Notes: generated by a model from the letters alone, not told the origin. A stretch of 53,786 nucleotides of DNA from Chara braunii (GCA_003427395.1 BFEA01000312.1:1719198-1772983), one strand, 5' to 3'; counted from the first letter of the stretch, positions 1-11,389 are shown. Numbers and translations are program-made.

Positions 1-333
1 TCCACCACCTCCATCACCCATCCACCATAGCCAACCACCTTCCACCTTCTTCCTCCACCACCTCCATCACCCATCCACCATAGCCAACCACCTCCAACCT
101 TCTTCCTCCACCACCTCCATCACCCGTCCGCCATAGGCAACCATCTTCCACCTTCTTCCTCCACCACTTCCATCACCCTTGCACCAGAGCCAACCACCTT
201 CCACCTTTTTCCTCCACCATTTCCATCACCCATCCGCCATAGCCCACCTTGCACCTTCTTCCACCTTCACCCCCATCACTCATCTGCCATAGCCAACCAC
301 TTTGCACATTCTCTTTCCACCATCTCCTTCCAC
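1..333. repeat. 53-bp minisatellite, about six units
   Basis: A CCACC/TCC-rich unit recurs with starts near 8, 61, 114, 167 and 219, a period of 53 bp. The last units are more diverged. The strand shown is C-rich. No coding sense is evident. Confidence 0.9.
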
Positions 334-452
334 CACACAAGGGTTGCAAGCAAAGGAGGGCACCTAGGGGCGCAAGAGACCTTAGGTAGGGCGATAGGGT
401 GAAAAGGAGTAAAGTTGATTAGGAGTAGGGAGTTTTCCTCTCCTTCTTCTTC

Positions 453-583
<131 letters not shown>

Positions 584-599
584 TAGAGCCTTGACTTTC

Positions 600-1390
600 A
601 CTCCTTACCCTCTCTTCCGCTTCCTTCTCGGCACATGACTAACCTTTCCTCCTCACTTGTTACATTGCCAGGGAACGAACGGTAAACAAAATCGGTCCTC
701 ACTTGGTGGAGAAAGAGAGCAAGGGGGTGGTCGCCGGTCCCTTGTGCCACCAAGAGGGAAAAGGAGGGACATTTGAGAAAGGGGTGGAATCCATGAGAAA
801 AACGGGAGATTGAGAACTTGGATAAGGTCAGTTGACTCAACCATTTCCCCGACTGTATGACTTAGGAGAATGCATGGCCTGATTGTGGGAAGGAAGGAAA
901 GTTGAAAGAACCCCGGAAGGGAAAGAGAACTTAGGCTTGCGGAAAGAGTGATGTGTTGACCCCATTGGGGGACTGTATTGGTCTTTACTCTGTGTGAGAC
1001 TGTGCAGGTGAGTAACTTAGGATGGCTTGAGCGGGACTGGCCCCAGGAAACACGGGCAAAGGGGAGAAATTGATTGCATGGGGAGGCCGTAGGCCTAGCG
1101 TGGACTCCAAACGCAGGCGGGTCTTGGTGTAGTTTGCTCGGACAAAGGTGTCAAGGAAAGAGTGGTGTGGCCTGACATGATGAATGTGTGTTTAAAACTT
1201 CTTGCATGCGACATGGAAGCCCAGAAAGACTAAGGGACCATTATGCTTAGGGAGAAGGTGTGTGGCCCAAGGATGACGCTTGGCCTACCCATAAAGGAAG
1301 AAAGCCCTCAATAAACCCCCCGTGGACTGCATGTGTATTGGAAGGAGCAATTGTCTGGCCACACTCAATTGAATCGAGAAAAGCGTTGTC
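600..1390 (+). other. Block S1, paralogue of 38190-39060
   Basis: Non-coding block that aligns collinearly with 38190-39060. Shared stretches include the TCACTTGGTGGAGAAAGAG region (near 695 and 38270), the 'cccttgtgccaccaaga' region and the 'ggaaggagcaattg' end near 1340 and 39015. In both places it follows a minisatellite and a (CT)n tract. Similarity stops near 1385 and 39065. S2 abuts retroelement copy B, so S may be part of that element's leader or LTR. S1 would then be a stray fragment, because no element follows it here. Confidence 0.8.
1005..1013 (+). promoter_or_regulatory. Candidate 5' splice site in block S1
   Basis: CAG followed by GTGAGT, a consensus eukaryotic splice donor, lies after a 'tgtgagactgtg' stretch. 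The paralogous site at 38580-38588 reads CAA GTGAGT. Preservation of GTGAGT in both copies is suggestive; function is inferred. Confidence 0.4.
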
Positions 1391-2870
1391 GTGCGAGGCG
1401 GTCCTGCGCCCTGCTGGCGAGCGTTGAACCTCACGGTCGTGTCACACAGGATGTTTTGTCTTAAAAGAATCAGTCACCACTCTAACCGTGCGTGCGTGCT
1501 ATACCTCTCACGACGCCCTGCGACACGTCGGGACGTCGCGAGGAACAACTTACCTTTACCCGAGGGGTTGTCACCACCCTCAGGTAGGCGTATCCCTGCT
1601 GAGCTACCGGCCCATGTGCGAAGGCTTTTACATGTCTGAGTAGAGGTAGGTCGGCCGAGGGCGTTTGCTCGATCGTTGTAGCACTAAATGGGGTACGCGC
1701 GGTAAGACGTCTAGGACTGACCCGTTAGATATTCAGGTCGAACTTTGAGATGGTCGCCTATTCCCGCTTTTGTTCCAAAGACTCATTTCTCCTTCTGACC
1801 ACTATCTTCAAAGTATCAAAACAAAATCTTGTCACTACCAACATATGACTGATCATCAGATATCTTAGGAGTTATATAAGACTGATTATGAATATTGAGG
1901 TATTACCACTGGAAACCCTTCCCACTTTCACAAGTGCTGAGTGTCCAGAACTCTTCAACAGATCAGGTCCAGTTCAATCCCAAACTCACGAACAAACAGA
2001 CCTGCACAACATAATGCAAAAACAGTTCACATGCCATGCACTAACGGCGTCAACCATCAACCATTGACATTGTCCCTCACTCCCCAAACCATGCATGACA
2101 GCTCTATCTTTCCTAAGATGCAAGCCCAACCCCCTCACATTTATTCAAAGGACCCTTGAGAGTGACCAGGACCATTTAGGCGATGACCACAGGTGATAGT
2201 TTTACTGACGGGAAAAGTTGAATTGGCAACGACCGACCTGTTATCGAGTGATAACAGAAAATTTAAGTCCTCTTTGTGGGACTTCTCCTTCAATTGCAGT
2301 AGATCAAAACAGAGACCTGCACACACAGGTCAACAAAGATTCAACATTCTCACTCGACTTCCTACATATTGATATCACAGGGTCAAACCTTTAGATCTGG
2401 TTTGAGAGCTTTGGAATCAACATCCCAAAGTCTGACCCCTAGCTTCTATCTGCCCTGAGTCGTCTGTCACTCCTTCTCCTTTTATTTCAAGTAGTTTCTC
2501 GCCTATGTCCTAAGTTGTCTTTTAGGGAGACTCATATTTCCCATCCTCTCAGTCCTTGCATTCTTTCTCTTGCGGATAAGCACACCCCTTTGGTGCTTTA
2601 TGCGGAAGTCTGACCGAGATCAACTCAAACCAGTTACGATTTCTGTGATGAACTGTGGCTAAACGGGGTGTCTCATTTCTCTAATTCCTTTCCCCGTGGT
2701 ATTCACATACGTTTCTTTTAAAGAACCTTTGGAGTCGCTCCCGATGGAGCACTCCCTTTTTCCCTTCTTCTTGTTCTGGCATACACAAGTAGTGGGCTGA
2801 TTCACCCGAGAATCTTTCACCACTTGATCAATTTCAAACAATCTGTTAGTCAAAACAGTAGCCGAGTCGC
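1391..2870. other. Non-coding stretch, nothing recognised
   Basis: Only short random-looking frames (82 codons or fewer) are present and no family is recognisable. The sequence at 1390-1640 is not shared with the region after block S2, so the S homology ends here. Confidence 0.6.
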
Positions 2871-2879
2871 CCCACGAGA

Positions 2880-4500
2880 GCGCTCAGTCACCCTTGAAGG
2901 TTCATGCAGTTTTCATGCAACTAAGTAGTTCATTGAATCTAGTGCAAGTGACAGGATAACTCACGCGGGAATATCCTTTTATTAGTTAAGCAGATAGGAG
3001 GACTATGTTAAATCGTTTCAACACTTGGCCCAATACTCAGAGAACATTCTAGATCCACGTGTCAATACATAATTAAAACTTGTAATAGGCGGTCTTCACG
3101 GAAGCCTCCTATTACTCCTTCATTAAAGCTCAGGCTTTCCCTTGAAAGTGTAATAGGATGACCCTACGGGAGCCACCCTACTACTATCTCAGAGTCAGAC
3201 GAGCTAGGATTATGTCAGCGGAATCAAGCGAACACCGGATCCCCCCTTTGCTGGAGTATCTTGTCAGACCCGTTAAGATTGAGTTAAGCAAGCATTAGGA
3301 TGACCCCACGGAAACCTCCCATGTCCTGCTTTAATGTTAATCAGGTGGATCGTTAGTACTAATTTATATCTGATCAAGTCGTAAGGTTACTCACCCGGGA
3401 GTATCCCTTTACTTGTTCAAACATAATCGCATCACTTCTAACCTCCGTTAGTTGACCTCAAAATCAAACAAGCATTAGGACAACCCACCCGGGAGCCATC
3501 CTACTACCCATTTGATGCATAGGATTTCAAGGACAATTCTTGAATGAGCTGCCTTTACAGTTCACCTAAATGGCCTGTGCGATGTAAGTGAGCAAAAGGC
3601 ATGTTTTTCCCACGGGAAGTCGGACAGATCGACCCAGACTTAGGAGTTCGTACACTCACCCGGGAGTACTCGAATCCCTTTCCAATCTGGTTCGATTGGT
3701 GATAGGAGAGTCTCACGGAAGCCTCCTGCTACCTTTTGTCTTTGTTAGCCTTTTGAAGACGCGTACCTTACAAGAGTACTGGATTAATTGACTTTTGTTA
3801 AGTTGAAGAAGTGTACCCCACTGAAGTACCGCATCAATGGGTTTTTGTTAATGATTGTAGGACTGTACTTTACGGAAGTATCGGATCAAATTGGTTTTTG
3901 TTAGACTGAAAAAATGTACCTCACTTGATCAAATTGACTTTTGTTAACGATTGTAGGAGTGTACTTCACGGAAGTACCGGATCAATTGGCTTTTGTTAGA
4001 CTTAAGGAGTGTGCCTCACGGAAGTACCAGATCAAAATGGCTCTTGTTAGACTGAAGGAGTGTACTTCACGGAAGTACCGGATCAATTGTTGTTGTCAAT
4101 GTAACGTGCAGGTCAATAAGGAAGGTGCACAGCACCCCCTCACTACCAATGTCATAGTCAGACAATCACTACACCAGTTTGATACTTTAGTCAGACGTAT
4201 GGCAGGGTAATTCGCACGACGAGTACCCTATTATTTGCCTTAGTTACTCCATGGAAGCCGCTTGACGATCTTACGGAAGTATCGGATTACTTTCTAGACC
4301 TATCATGTAACGTAATGAGAGGACTGCACGACAACCCTCTTGTCACCGAACTTGAAATCAAGCGGACGTTGCATCAGTTTGTTACTTCAGCCGGCCGAAT
4401 AGCAGGGTAACTTCGCACGACGAGTGCCCCGTGATCCTCCCTAGTTAGCTCATACGATCCGTGAGACGACCCTACGAGGGCCTCCATCACACGGCTTTAT
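2880..4500. repeat. Dispersed family of short hairpins with a shared loop core
   Basis: At least a dozen short inverted repeats share a loop resembling TCACGGAA or TCACCCGGGA, while the arms differ but remain complementary. Examples: 2953-2958 with 2972-2977 (AGGATA/TATCCT), 3082-3089 with 3108-3115 (GTAATAGG/CCTATTAC), the TAGGA/TCCTA pair near 3476-3510, GTACTTC-ACG-GAAGTAC at 3961 and 4062, and AGAGG/CCTCT near 4318. No gene covers the region. Confidence 0.7.
3755..4095. repeat. About 51-bp tandem repeat, seven units
   Basis: Units start near 3763, 3813, 3864, 3915, 3961, 4011 and 4062. Each contains GTACYTYAC.GAAGTACC then GGATCAA and a TTTTGTTA tail. It is a local tandem amplification of one member of the surrounding hairpin family. 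Confidence 0.85.
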
Positions 4501-5362
4501 GTTTCAGAACCAAACAAACTATGTTCCTTTTCAGTTCTCCTAAGTTCCTACCTGACATCAGGCAGGGTTCTTATACCAATCATATAGTTCTTTTGCTTTC
4601 GATACTTTATTCCTGAAGAAAGTCACAAACAGTATATCATACAATCATACAGGCAGTCCGGTAATATGGCGTAGCCGGTAAGGGTATACGGGAAAAGAAT
4701 GAAGCATGCATACCTTAAGGTTCCCTGCCTCCAGAGTTCCTCCTGAACTCCGGAAGAGCTCCCGCAATCGCCGTGTTGTCGATCGTGTCAAGTCTAGGCA
4801 ATTGACTGATTATCTCAGTGTAAATAATTATCAAACACTTATAGTTGAAGAGGTAGGCGTATGAGAGGACCAATCAAGGACAAGAATGGAGGAGGATGGA
4901 GGCTAGTTAGCTCATACGAGCCGTGACACGACCCTACGAGGGCCTCCATCACATGGCTTTATGTTTCAGAACCAAGCAAACTATGTTCGTTTTCAGTTCT
5001 CCTAAGTTCCTTTCTGACATCAGGCAGGGTTCTTATGTTGATCATATAGTTCTTTTGCTTTCGATACTTTATTCCTGAAGAAAGTCACAAATAGTATATC
5101 ATACAATCATACAGGCAGTCCGGTAAAAGGGCGTAGCCTGTAAGGGTATACGGGAAAAGAATGAAGCATGCGTACCTTAAGGTTCCCTGCCTCCAGAGTT
5201 CCTCCTGAACTCCGGAAGAGCTCACGCAATCGCCCTGTTGTCGATCGTGTCAAGTCTAGGCAATTGACTGATTATCTCAGTGTAAATCATTATCAAACAC
5301 TTATAGTTGAAGAGGTAGGCGTATAAGAGGACCAATCAAGGACAAGAATGGAGGAGGATGGA
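4443..5362. repeat. 460-bp direct tandem duplication
   Basis: Bases from about 4443-4902 are repeated nearly identically at 4903-5362. Both begin at the 'gttagctcatacga' block and end at 'aatggaggaggatggag'. Only scattered substitutions separate them, so the duplication looks recent. No coding frame is present. Confidence 0.93.
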
Positions 5363-5478
5363 GGAGGTTGGCACCGTCACACGGTGACGATGTCCCTCTC
5401 CTCTCCAGTGCCCCACACTCTTTTCCTCTCTGTCCCCTGCTTTTCTCATGGTGTTGCAACAGTGAGACAACAACCAGT

Positions 5479-5578
5479 AATAGTAATAATGATAATAATT
5501 TTAATAATAATAATAATAAGCATAATAATAATAATTATAATAATAATAATAATAACAATAATAACAATAATAATAACG
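5479..5578. repeat. (AAT)n microsatellite
   Basis: An imperfect AAT/AAC trinucleotide tract of about 100 bp. Poly-Asn or poly-Ile frames through it are artefacts. Confidence 0.95.
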
Positions 5579-5599
5579 TAAGAGTACTATTAATAACGA

Positions 5600-6390
5600 G
5601 ATAACATTCCAGTTTGCAACATCACGTTGAATGCCAAGGAGCCTGATACTGTTGAAACTGCATTAGTACTACATCAACTGAGGACCAAAGTATTGAATCT
5701 GGACGCCAGTGAGCATTACTCTTGACCCCGCCGACCGACGTATCAGAGCCCTCTCTACTAGGCAATCAACACCTAGACTATTATTTACCAGTAGCCTATG
5801 AGTTGACAATGCACTCAACTGACGTCAGCAGCAGAACCGAAGTGCATGAAGATATAAGAGTGTCGTTGAGGCCAGATAGGTGTTTCTGCATCATCATTCT
5901 CACATTTCTCTCTCTTTCTTTCCTCCTCTCTTTCTTCGACGGTGATACATTTGAAAACGGTTTCTACCTTTACGGTATCAGATGCAGTTCCCAGGCTCGA
6001 TCCCAGGGCTCACCATTACCCACGTACAATATCAGTTGACCCGTGTGAGCTTGAGCTGTAAGTCTGCGGGTTAAAGGTCCTAATATTTGTAGGAGTCGTG
6101 GTTGCTGCAGTACCGAAGGGTCAAAGTCGTAGCTGCTACTTTCCTGAAAGGGCCAAAGTTGTAGCTGCTACAGGACCGAAAGGCCAAGTAGATGCTTCTA
6201 CAAGTGGCCTTTCGGAGTCAGCCCACTGTAGGCCAAGGCAAGTGGTGGAAGTCCACCGTGCAGAGTCAGCAGTCCTAGTCCAGTCAAGCAAGTACTGTTT
6301 GGGACTATGTGCACTGTGGGCCAGGGAAACAGGGCAGGCCGACGAGCCACAGAAGTATAAATCAAGAGGCCGCGCACAACCATTCATTCA
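5600..6390. other. Non-coding stretch with a short threefold repeat
   Basis: No gene recognised. Around 6105-6200 a unit built from 'ccgaagggtcaaagtcgtag' and 'ctgctac' occurs about three times with drift. The nearby short frames on both strands are compositional. Confidence 0.55.
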
Positions 6391-6540
6391 TTCCTGCGGA
6401 CTATGTTGCACGCCCGGTCGCGGCCGGGGAGTCCGAATCGGCCGCGGCCTAGGCCGATGACCGAATCGGCCCGGTTCGGCCTAGGCCGACCTGCCGAGTA
6501 CGGTACATTTTTTTTTTTTCCATTTTTTACGTGTAAGAAA

Positions 6541-6600
6541 AAAAAAAAAAAAATGGGCGTGTAGGGCTGGAAAAGCCCTACACGCCCATATTTTTTTTTT
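6541..6600. repeat. Perfect hairpin inside A/T tracts
   Basis: Arms 6553-6568 and 6574-6589 (ATGGGCGTGTAGGGCT and its reverse complement) are perfectly complementary over 16 nt around a 5-nt loop. An A tract on the left and a T tract on the right extend the foldback with one interruption. It lies upstream of the hAT gene. A foldback MITE or a structure in the hAT end region are both possible. Confidence 0.9.
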
Positions 6601-6738
6601 GGGTGTCTGACCTTCGGCGCGGCGCAGAAAAAAAAAAAAACAGAAAAAAAAAAAAAAAGGCCCGGTGGGCCATTTTCGCCTTGTTTCGGTGCCACCGAGT
6701 GAGGGGCACCGTGTGGGTCCAGGCCCAGGCCACGGCAA

Positions 6739-6790
6739 AACTGTTGCCGTTTCAGATAAATGCTGCCATTTATCTGAAACGGCAACAGTT
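6739..6790. repeat. Perfect 24-bp hairpin, 4-nt loop
   Basis: Left arm 6739-6762, loop CTGC at 6763-6766, right arm 6767-6790. All 24 pairs match. Perfect arms of this length and tiny loop argue for recent formation or active maintenance. Confidence 0.93.
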
Positions 6791-6837
6791 GTTGTTGTTG
6801 CTGTTATGCTGCCGAAATGGCTGCTCGCCACTGTAAG

Positions 6838-6841
6838 AGAT

Positions 6842-6878
<37 letters not shown>

Positions 6879-6884
6879 AAGACT

Positions 6885-6936
<52 letters not shown>
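6838..6936. repeat. (GA)n microsatellite
   Basis: Two GA tracts broken by 'caaagactctt'. The Ser-Leu frames on the minus strand come from this tract. Confidence 0.95.
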
Positions 6937-6940
<4 letters not shown>

Positions 6941-7077
6941 GAGTTTTCTTCTTCTTGCGCACCCTGCAGCGGCGCGCGCCACGCGAGCACGCGGGACAGC
7001 GGCCCCGCGCTCCCCAGCGGCCGCCGCACAGCCGTCGCCATCGCCGCGCGCGTCGTTTTCAAACGCGCTGCCATTTT

Positions 7078-7180
7078 AGTGCCCGACCGCGGCCGGGCAT
7101 GGCCGAACACGGCCGACCGCGGCCGGGCACGGCCGATCGAGGCCGATCGAGGCCGATCACGACCGAGTGCGGCCGGGCAA
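7078..7180. repeat. GGCCG-rich short repeats upstream of the hAT gene
   Basis: Dense repeats of CGGCCGACCGCGGCCGGGC and GGCCGATC types. Similar GGCCG.GGCCG clusters occur at about 6415-6490 and 12690-12770. hAT elements commonly carry subterminal motif clusters that bind transposase, so this could be one; that is inference. I could not define terminal inverted repeats or a target-site duplication. Confidence 0.5.
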
Positions 7181-7379
7181 GGCTGCCAGCCTCACAGGCG
7201 CGCTGTTGGGCGACCGGCCGGGGTGCTGCTGTGCCGTGGGGTTGCGCGACGTCACGGGGATGCGGCGGCAAGAGCGGCAGGGTTTGGCGACATCGAGGGG
7301 ACGCTTCATCGATAGTGCGGCGCGGTCAGACGACATCCAAGATCGAGGCCACGACTTGTTCGATCCTCGTGGGGGGGCC

Positions 7380-7713
7380 ATGACGGGGGGTGCAGGGAGC
7401 AGCGGTGCGGGGGGGTCTGAGGGTGGCCAATTCAACCCGCTGTCCGAGAAGGAGATGGCGAAGTTGAGGCGAGGGAACATTGTTTGGAACTTCATTACCG
7501 CGGGCCAGTACGTCGAGATGTACGCCAGGGAGAAGTTGGCCAAGTTCACAGACGCGTGGATTCAGTGGATCTATGTGAAGAAGTTGCTATTCAACGCCTT
7601 CCGTGGTCCGGAGTTCCAGAGGGTGCGGCAGGCAGCAAAAAGAGTGTCTCGCTCTATCAAGTTCCGGTTTCCCTCGTACAAGCGGGCGCCGGTATCCCTT
7701 AGCAGAGGGCGAA
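7380..7713 (+). pseudogene. hAT transposase, N-terminal part
   Basis: The frame starting at ATG 7380 has a Gly/Ser-rich leader, then residues resembling the N-terminal region of DUF659-type hAT transposases, ending near the motif WIYVKKLLFNAFRGPEFQ and FPSYKRA. The frame then runs off into basic sequence and stops at about 7730. Homology passes to another frame at about 7680-7700 (reading GIPLAEGE) and to a third from about 7713, so two indels, or an unrecognised splice, break the gene here. The open frame extends upstream to 7167, but that part is GGCCG-repeat derived and I doubt it is coding. Confidence 0.7.
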
Positions 7714-7714
7714 G

Positions 7715-9711
7715 GTGGCGACGATGGTGAGCGAGGTGCGCGCCACTTTCCGGCACAGCAGTGCCACTATCCTTTCCGACGGGAGGAAGTCGCGCAGCGG
7801 CAAACCACTCGTGAACTTCCTCGCCGAGGGCGCCAATGGCGCCCTGCTGTACGCCACCGTCGCACGTGACGGGTCGGTCCGAGACACAGCGGACGTCGTG
7901 TACTGTAGGTGGCAGGCCATCATCTTGTCCTTTCCTGCAAAGCACGTGATCGGCTTCTGCACAGACTCCGCCAGTAACTATACGGTGGCAGCGCGCAGGT
8001 TCGCCACAGACCCCGAGCTCGACATCAGGAGGATCACTTGGCTCCCCTGCTCCACCCATGTCTGCAACTTAATGTTGTTAGATATCGGGATGCGAGTGGT
8101 GTGGGTCAAGGAGACCATCATCCGCGCTCGAGCGCTTGTGCGATTTATTAAATCGCACGGTGCTGCTCACACCCTGTTTAGGAAGGTGAGCCCTCGCGTG
8201 CAGCTCGTCGAGCCCGTTGAGACACGGTTTGCATCGGTTTTCCTGATGCCAACGTGTCTCAAAGGCCGACGAGACGCGTTGGAGAGCATGTTGCACGGGG
8301 ATGCTTGGGCACGCATCCTGTGGGATCGCGCCCACGTATCTCAGGCGCAATGGGTGCAGCAGCAGATCCGGGACGGGGAGTTTTGGCAGCGTGTGCAGTA
8401 CGCCATCCTAGTCATGTCGCCCGTCCACCACCTGCTGCGCAGGATGGATAGAGGTGGGATGATGATGTCCGTCGTTTACGAGTGGAGTCAGCATCTGGTG
8501 CACTTGATGAGGAGGGTGGACATGCCGGAGGACATGATCGAGCCGTGTGTGAGTGAGGTTGCCATCCACAACCTCCACATGCTAGAGCCCGCACATGTCG
8601 CCGCCCACCTCCTCAACCCTCGTCGACGGTCCCTCACGTATTACCATTCGCTGCAGACGATGGCCGACGACCGTCGTGTGGTCGAGGAGTGCTACAGATT
8701 TCTCCTTGCGCGGACCGGCGGCGATCCGGTCGGCTTATTGTACAGGAGCGTGAGGGACCAGATGAGGGCCTTCCACTCGAGGCGAGGGGATTGGGGAGAT
8801 CGTGACCTCTCCGATGCCAAGGCGGCCGATTGCAGGGAGGACAGCGAGACCGAGCGATGTGCAGCGTGGTGGTTTGAGCATGGACGTGCCCACCCGGAGT
8901 TGCGCACCATCGCCATCCGTGTCATGCACTTGTGGACGTCTGCCTCTCTAGCGGAGAGGGACTGGGCGAAGCACGAGTGCGTCAGCACGGCGAGGCGCTG
9001 CAAGCTTGGGTTCGCCAAGCTTGCACAGCTGGTTGAGATTGCCACCAATCTCAAACTAGCCTCGTGCGCACGACAGGGTGGTGGCTACGTGTTGCCATGG
9101 GTTATGGGGACCGGTCGGGGGGGGACGACAACAGAGGAGGAGGATGAGGAGGAAGATGTGGAGCCCGAGGTGTGGGGAGCGCGACCTGATGGCAGTGTTC
9201 TCAAGCAGGAGATCCAGCGGCAGATTGTCGCTTTCCGTGACAGCCGACCATCCAGAGCTCGTTCGGTTCGGGACGTGTTCGGCAGCAGAGCGACGGAGCT
9301 GCGACCGTGGCTGGAGGGTGGGGATGATGTGGACGCTGCGGCGGCAGACGACGACATCAGCGACGACTGGACTGACGATGATGACACGCCGCTGAGTCGC
9401 GACCTGACGGCTGAGCGAGTGTACTTCACTTATGGCGGGGGTCATGACGGCATATCAGTTATCACGGGTGATGTGTCGTCGATCACGCAGGCGAGTGACA
9501 GCAGCAGAGCCGGCGGTGGTGGTGGAGGACGTTCGCATTCGGAGGTTCGCGTGGACGACTTGGGGGATCAGCAGCCACGAGGAGGTCTTCGGCATACAAG
9601 CAGGCGTTGGGAGGTTAGGAGCGACAGCGAGGCCGAGGATGAGGAGGTGCCCCTTCGGGTCGGTTCGCGTTTCTCGACGAGCAGCGTCGGCAGAGGGACT
9701 TGGAGACAGGA
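7715..9711 (+). pseudogene. hAT transposase, catalytic core (DUF659 + hAT C-terminal domain)
   Basis: A 2-kb open frame encodes a transposase core that would cut and paste DNA in the nucleus. Early residues carry ATILSDGRKSRSGKPLVNFL and then GFCTDSASNY and WLPCSTHVCNLMLLDIG, which match the DUF659 RNase-H-like fold with its two acidic residues (SDG and TDS). Further on, AAWWFEHGRAHPELRTIAIR and SASLAERDWAKHECV match the C-terminal hAT dimerisation region and the likely catalytic Glu region. After about residue 470 the protein becomes acidic and low in complexity. A 9-G homopolymer (9712-9720) lies where the plausible C-terminal frame changes. The first codon of the frame is GTG and the first ATG is at 7724; the true start is upstream in another frame. 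Confidence 0.88.
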
Positions 9712-10275
9712 GGGGGGGGGAGCCGTGACGTCGACGACTCGGCTGTCCCTGAGGAGGCGGTTCAGGGGGAGTTCGATCATGAAATTTCGGATGCCGCCGC
9801 GGGTGGTGGGTCACATGGTGGACGACGCGGTGACGAGGAGACCGCGGGTGTCCCTGAGGGGCAGGATGTTGTCAAGGGCGGTGGGTCCCCTAGTGTCCCT
9901 GAGGGGCAGGATGTTGTCATGGGCCGTGGCGACAGCAAGACCGCGGGTGATGAGGGACAGGGTGCCGCAGTGTGCGGCGGAGGAGAGGGTGGACCCGGTG
10001 GAGATGGGGATACCGCGGGTGTTGGTGGAGATGATGGACCGGACGACGACGATGACGACGACCACGGTCCCGAGGACGATCCGTATAGGCTCACCTTGGT
10101 GTTGAGGGACCCTGCAGTGCCTCCCTTGCGCCCTGATGACACAGCGCACACTTTCTTCGACGCCGATGCTTTGGCGCATGCGTTGACGGATGACCCTTTC
10201 GCACAAGTGAGCCGCAAGAGCGGCAAGCAACGGGCCCCTGGGACGGTATATTCACCGCCGCCGTTCACAGTGTAG
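9700..10275 (+). pseudogene. hAT transposase, acidic C-terminal region
   Basis: Frame +1 relative to the core, entered at the G run near 9712-9720. It encodes a Gly/Asp/Glu-rich tail with two VPEGQDVV repeats, which arise from a 25-bp DNA repeat near 9850 and 9895, and a DDDDDDD stretch. It ends with a more ordinary sequence, PYRLTLVLRDPAVPPL through FFDADALAHALTDDPFAQV, before a stop at 10273-10275. The core frame also stays open across this region to 10105, but gives Arg/Met-rich sequence with no resemblance to a protein. The homopolymer could be a true mutation or an assembly error. Confidence 0.6.
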
Positions 10276-10666
10276 AGCCCTCACTGGTCGGGTTCGTCGC
10301 TCAGCGGTGTTAGAGGGACGGAGTCCGGTGCGGGTGAGGTGGGGTCCGGCAGACCCAGCGACGGCGGCAGAGATAGTGCAGGATCGATGCCTCCACCGCC
10401 CGCGAGGACTCCGGAGGCCAGGGTCGACACCCGGAGTTGCGCATAGTGGCGGTTCCCCGCCGCCAATCCGAGGAGGTGTGGGTGGCGGATGGTCAGCTGT
10501 TCGTCGGGTCGGGAACCGGTTGCGGGCGGATTACGACGCCGGGAGGGGCGTCTTCACGGGACGTACGCCTGTTCAGACGCAGGCTGCGGAGGGTGGGTCC
10601 GGACGTCCGAGCCTGCAGATGGCAGGTCGTGTGCTTGGTTTGTCATGAGCGGAGACGAGGAGATCA

Positions 10667-11089
10667 TTGGTCCTCGAGGCCCTAGGGACATCCACGAACA
10701 GGCTGCGGGGAGAGCAGTTCACATCGGGCAATGAGGGGTTGTTGATGCGTCCCGGGACGAGACGACAGCATGGCCTCTCGGAGGTTGAGGCTCGACTCGC
10801 TGCAGGGGTCGTCGCTGGGCAGGCAGCATTGGACGCGATTCAGAGGGAGAGAGACAGGGGAATTGCTGCACAGGCGGAGGAGGACGAGGACGCAGACACT
10901 GAGTCAGAGCTGATCGAGATTGCGGCCCGCAGACACAGGGCACACGTGTCCGCGGCGGCCGCTGCAGTACATGCGGCATACGTCAGCGGGGCACGGGGCA
11001 CAGGTGCCAGAGGAAGAGGAGGGCGCCAGGGAGGACCGTATGGCCGCCCGTACTCCGCGAGAGGCCGCGCGCGCTCTGGTGGGAGATGA
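10667..11089 (+). pseudogene. Ala/Arg-rich frame downstream of the hAT gene
   Basis: The frame encodes a charged, alanine-rich stretch (GLSEVEARLAAGVVAGQAAL, then EEDEDADTESELIEIAARR), ending in a Gly-Arg-rich tail. It may be a further C-terminal extension of the same transposase, separated by stops and frame changes between 10275 and 10667, or a second small product. Its GC-rich composition matches the hAT island and differs from the AT-rich DNA that follows at 11100. No family recognised. Confidence 0.4.
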
Positions 11090-11389
11090 CGACGTCCGTG
11101 GTGTTTTTTTTTTTTTTCAAGAGAGAGAGAGAAGTAACGATGATAATGATGATGCGGGGGCACTTACCTCGTATTGACGATGGTTTGCATGGGCGGCACC
11201 TTCAAGTACTTCGGGTTGCCGCTGATGTCAGTAGTTGCATCATCGATTCGTAGGTTATAGTAGTTGTGTAGGAGTAGGTTGGGCACTAAGCGATTAGTGG
11301 GAGAGTGATGGGACTGGACTCTTGTGTTGCTTCGGGGAGAGAATGCTCTCTTTGACATTGGTTTTCAGTACTACGAACTTCCATTGGTG

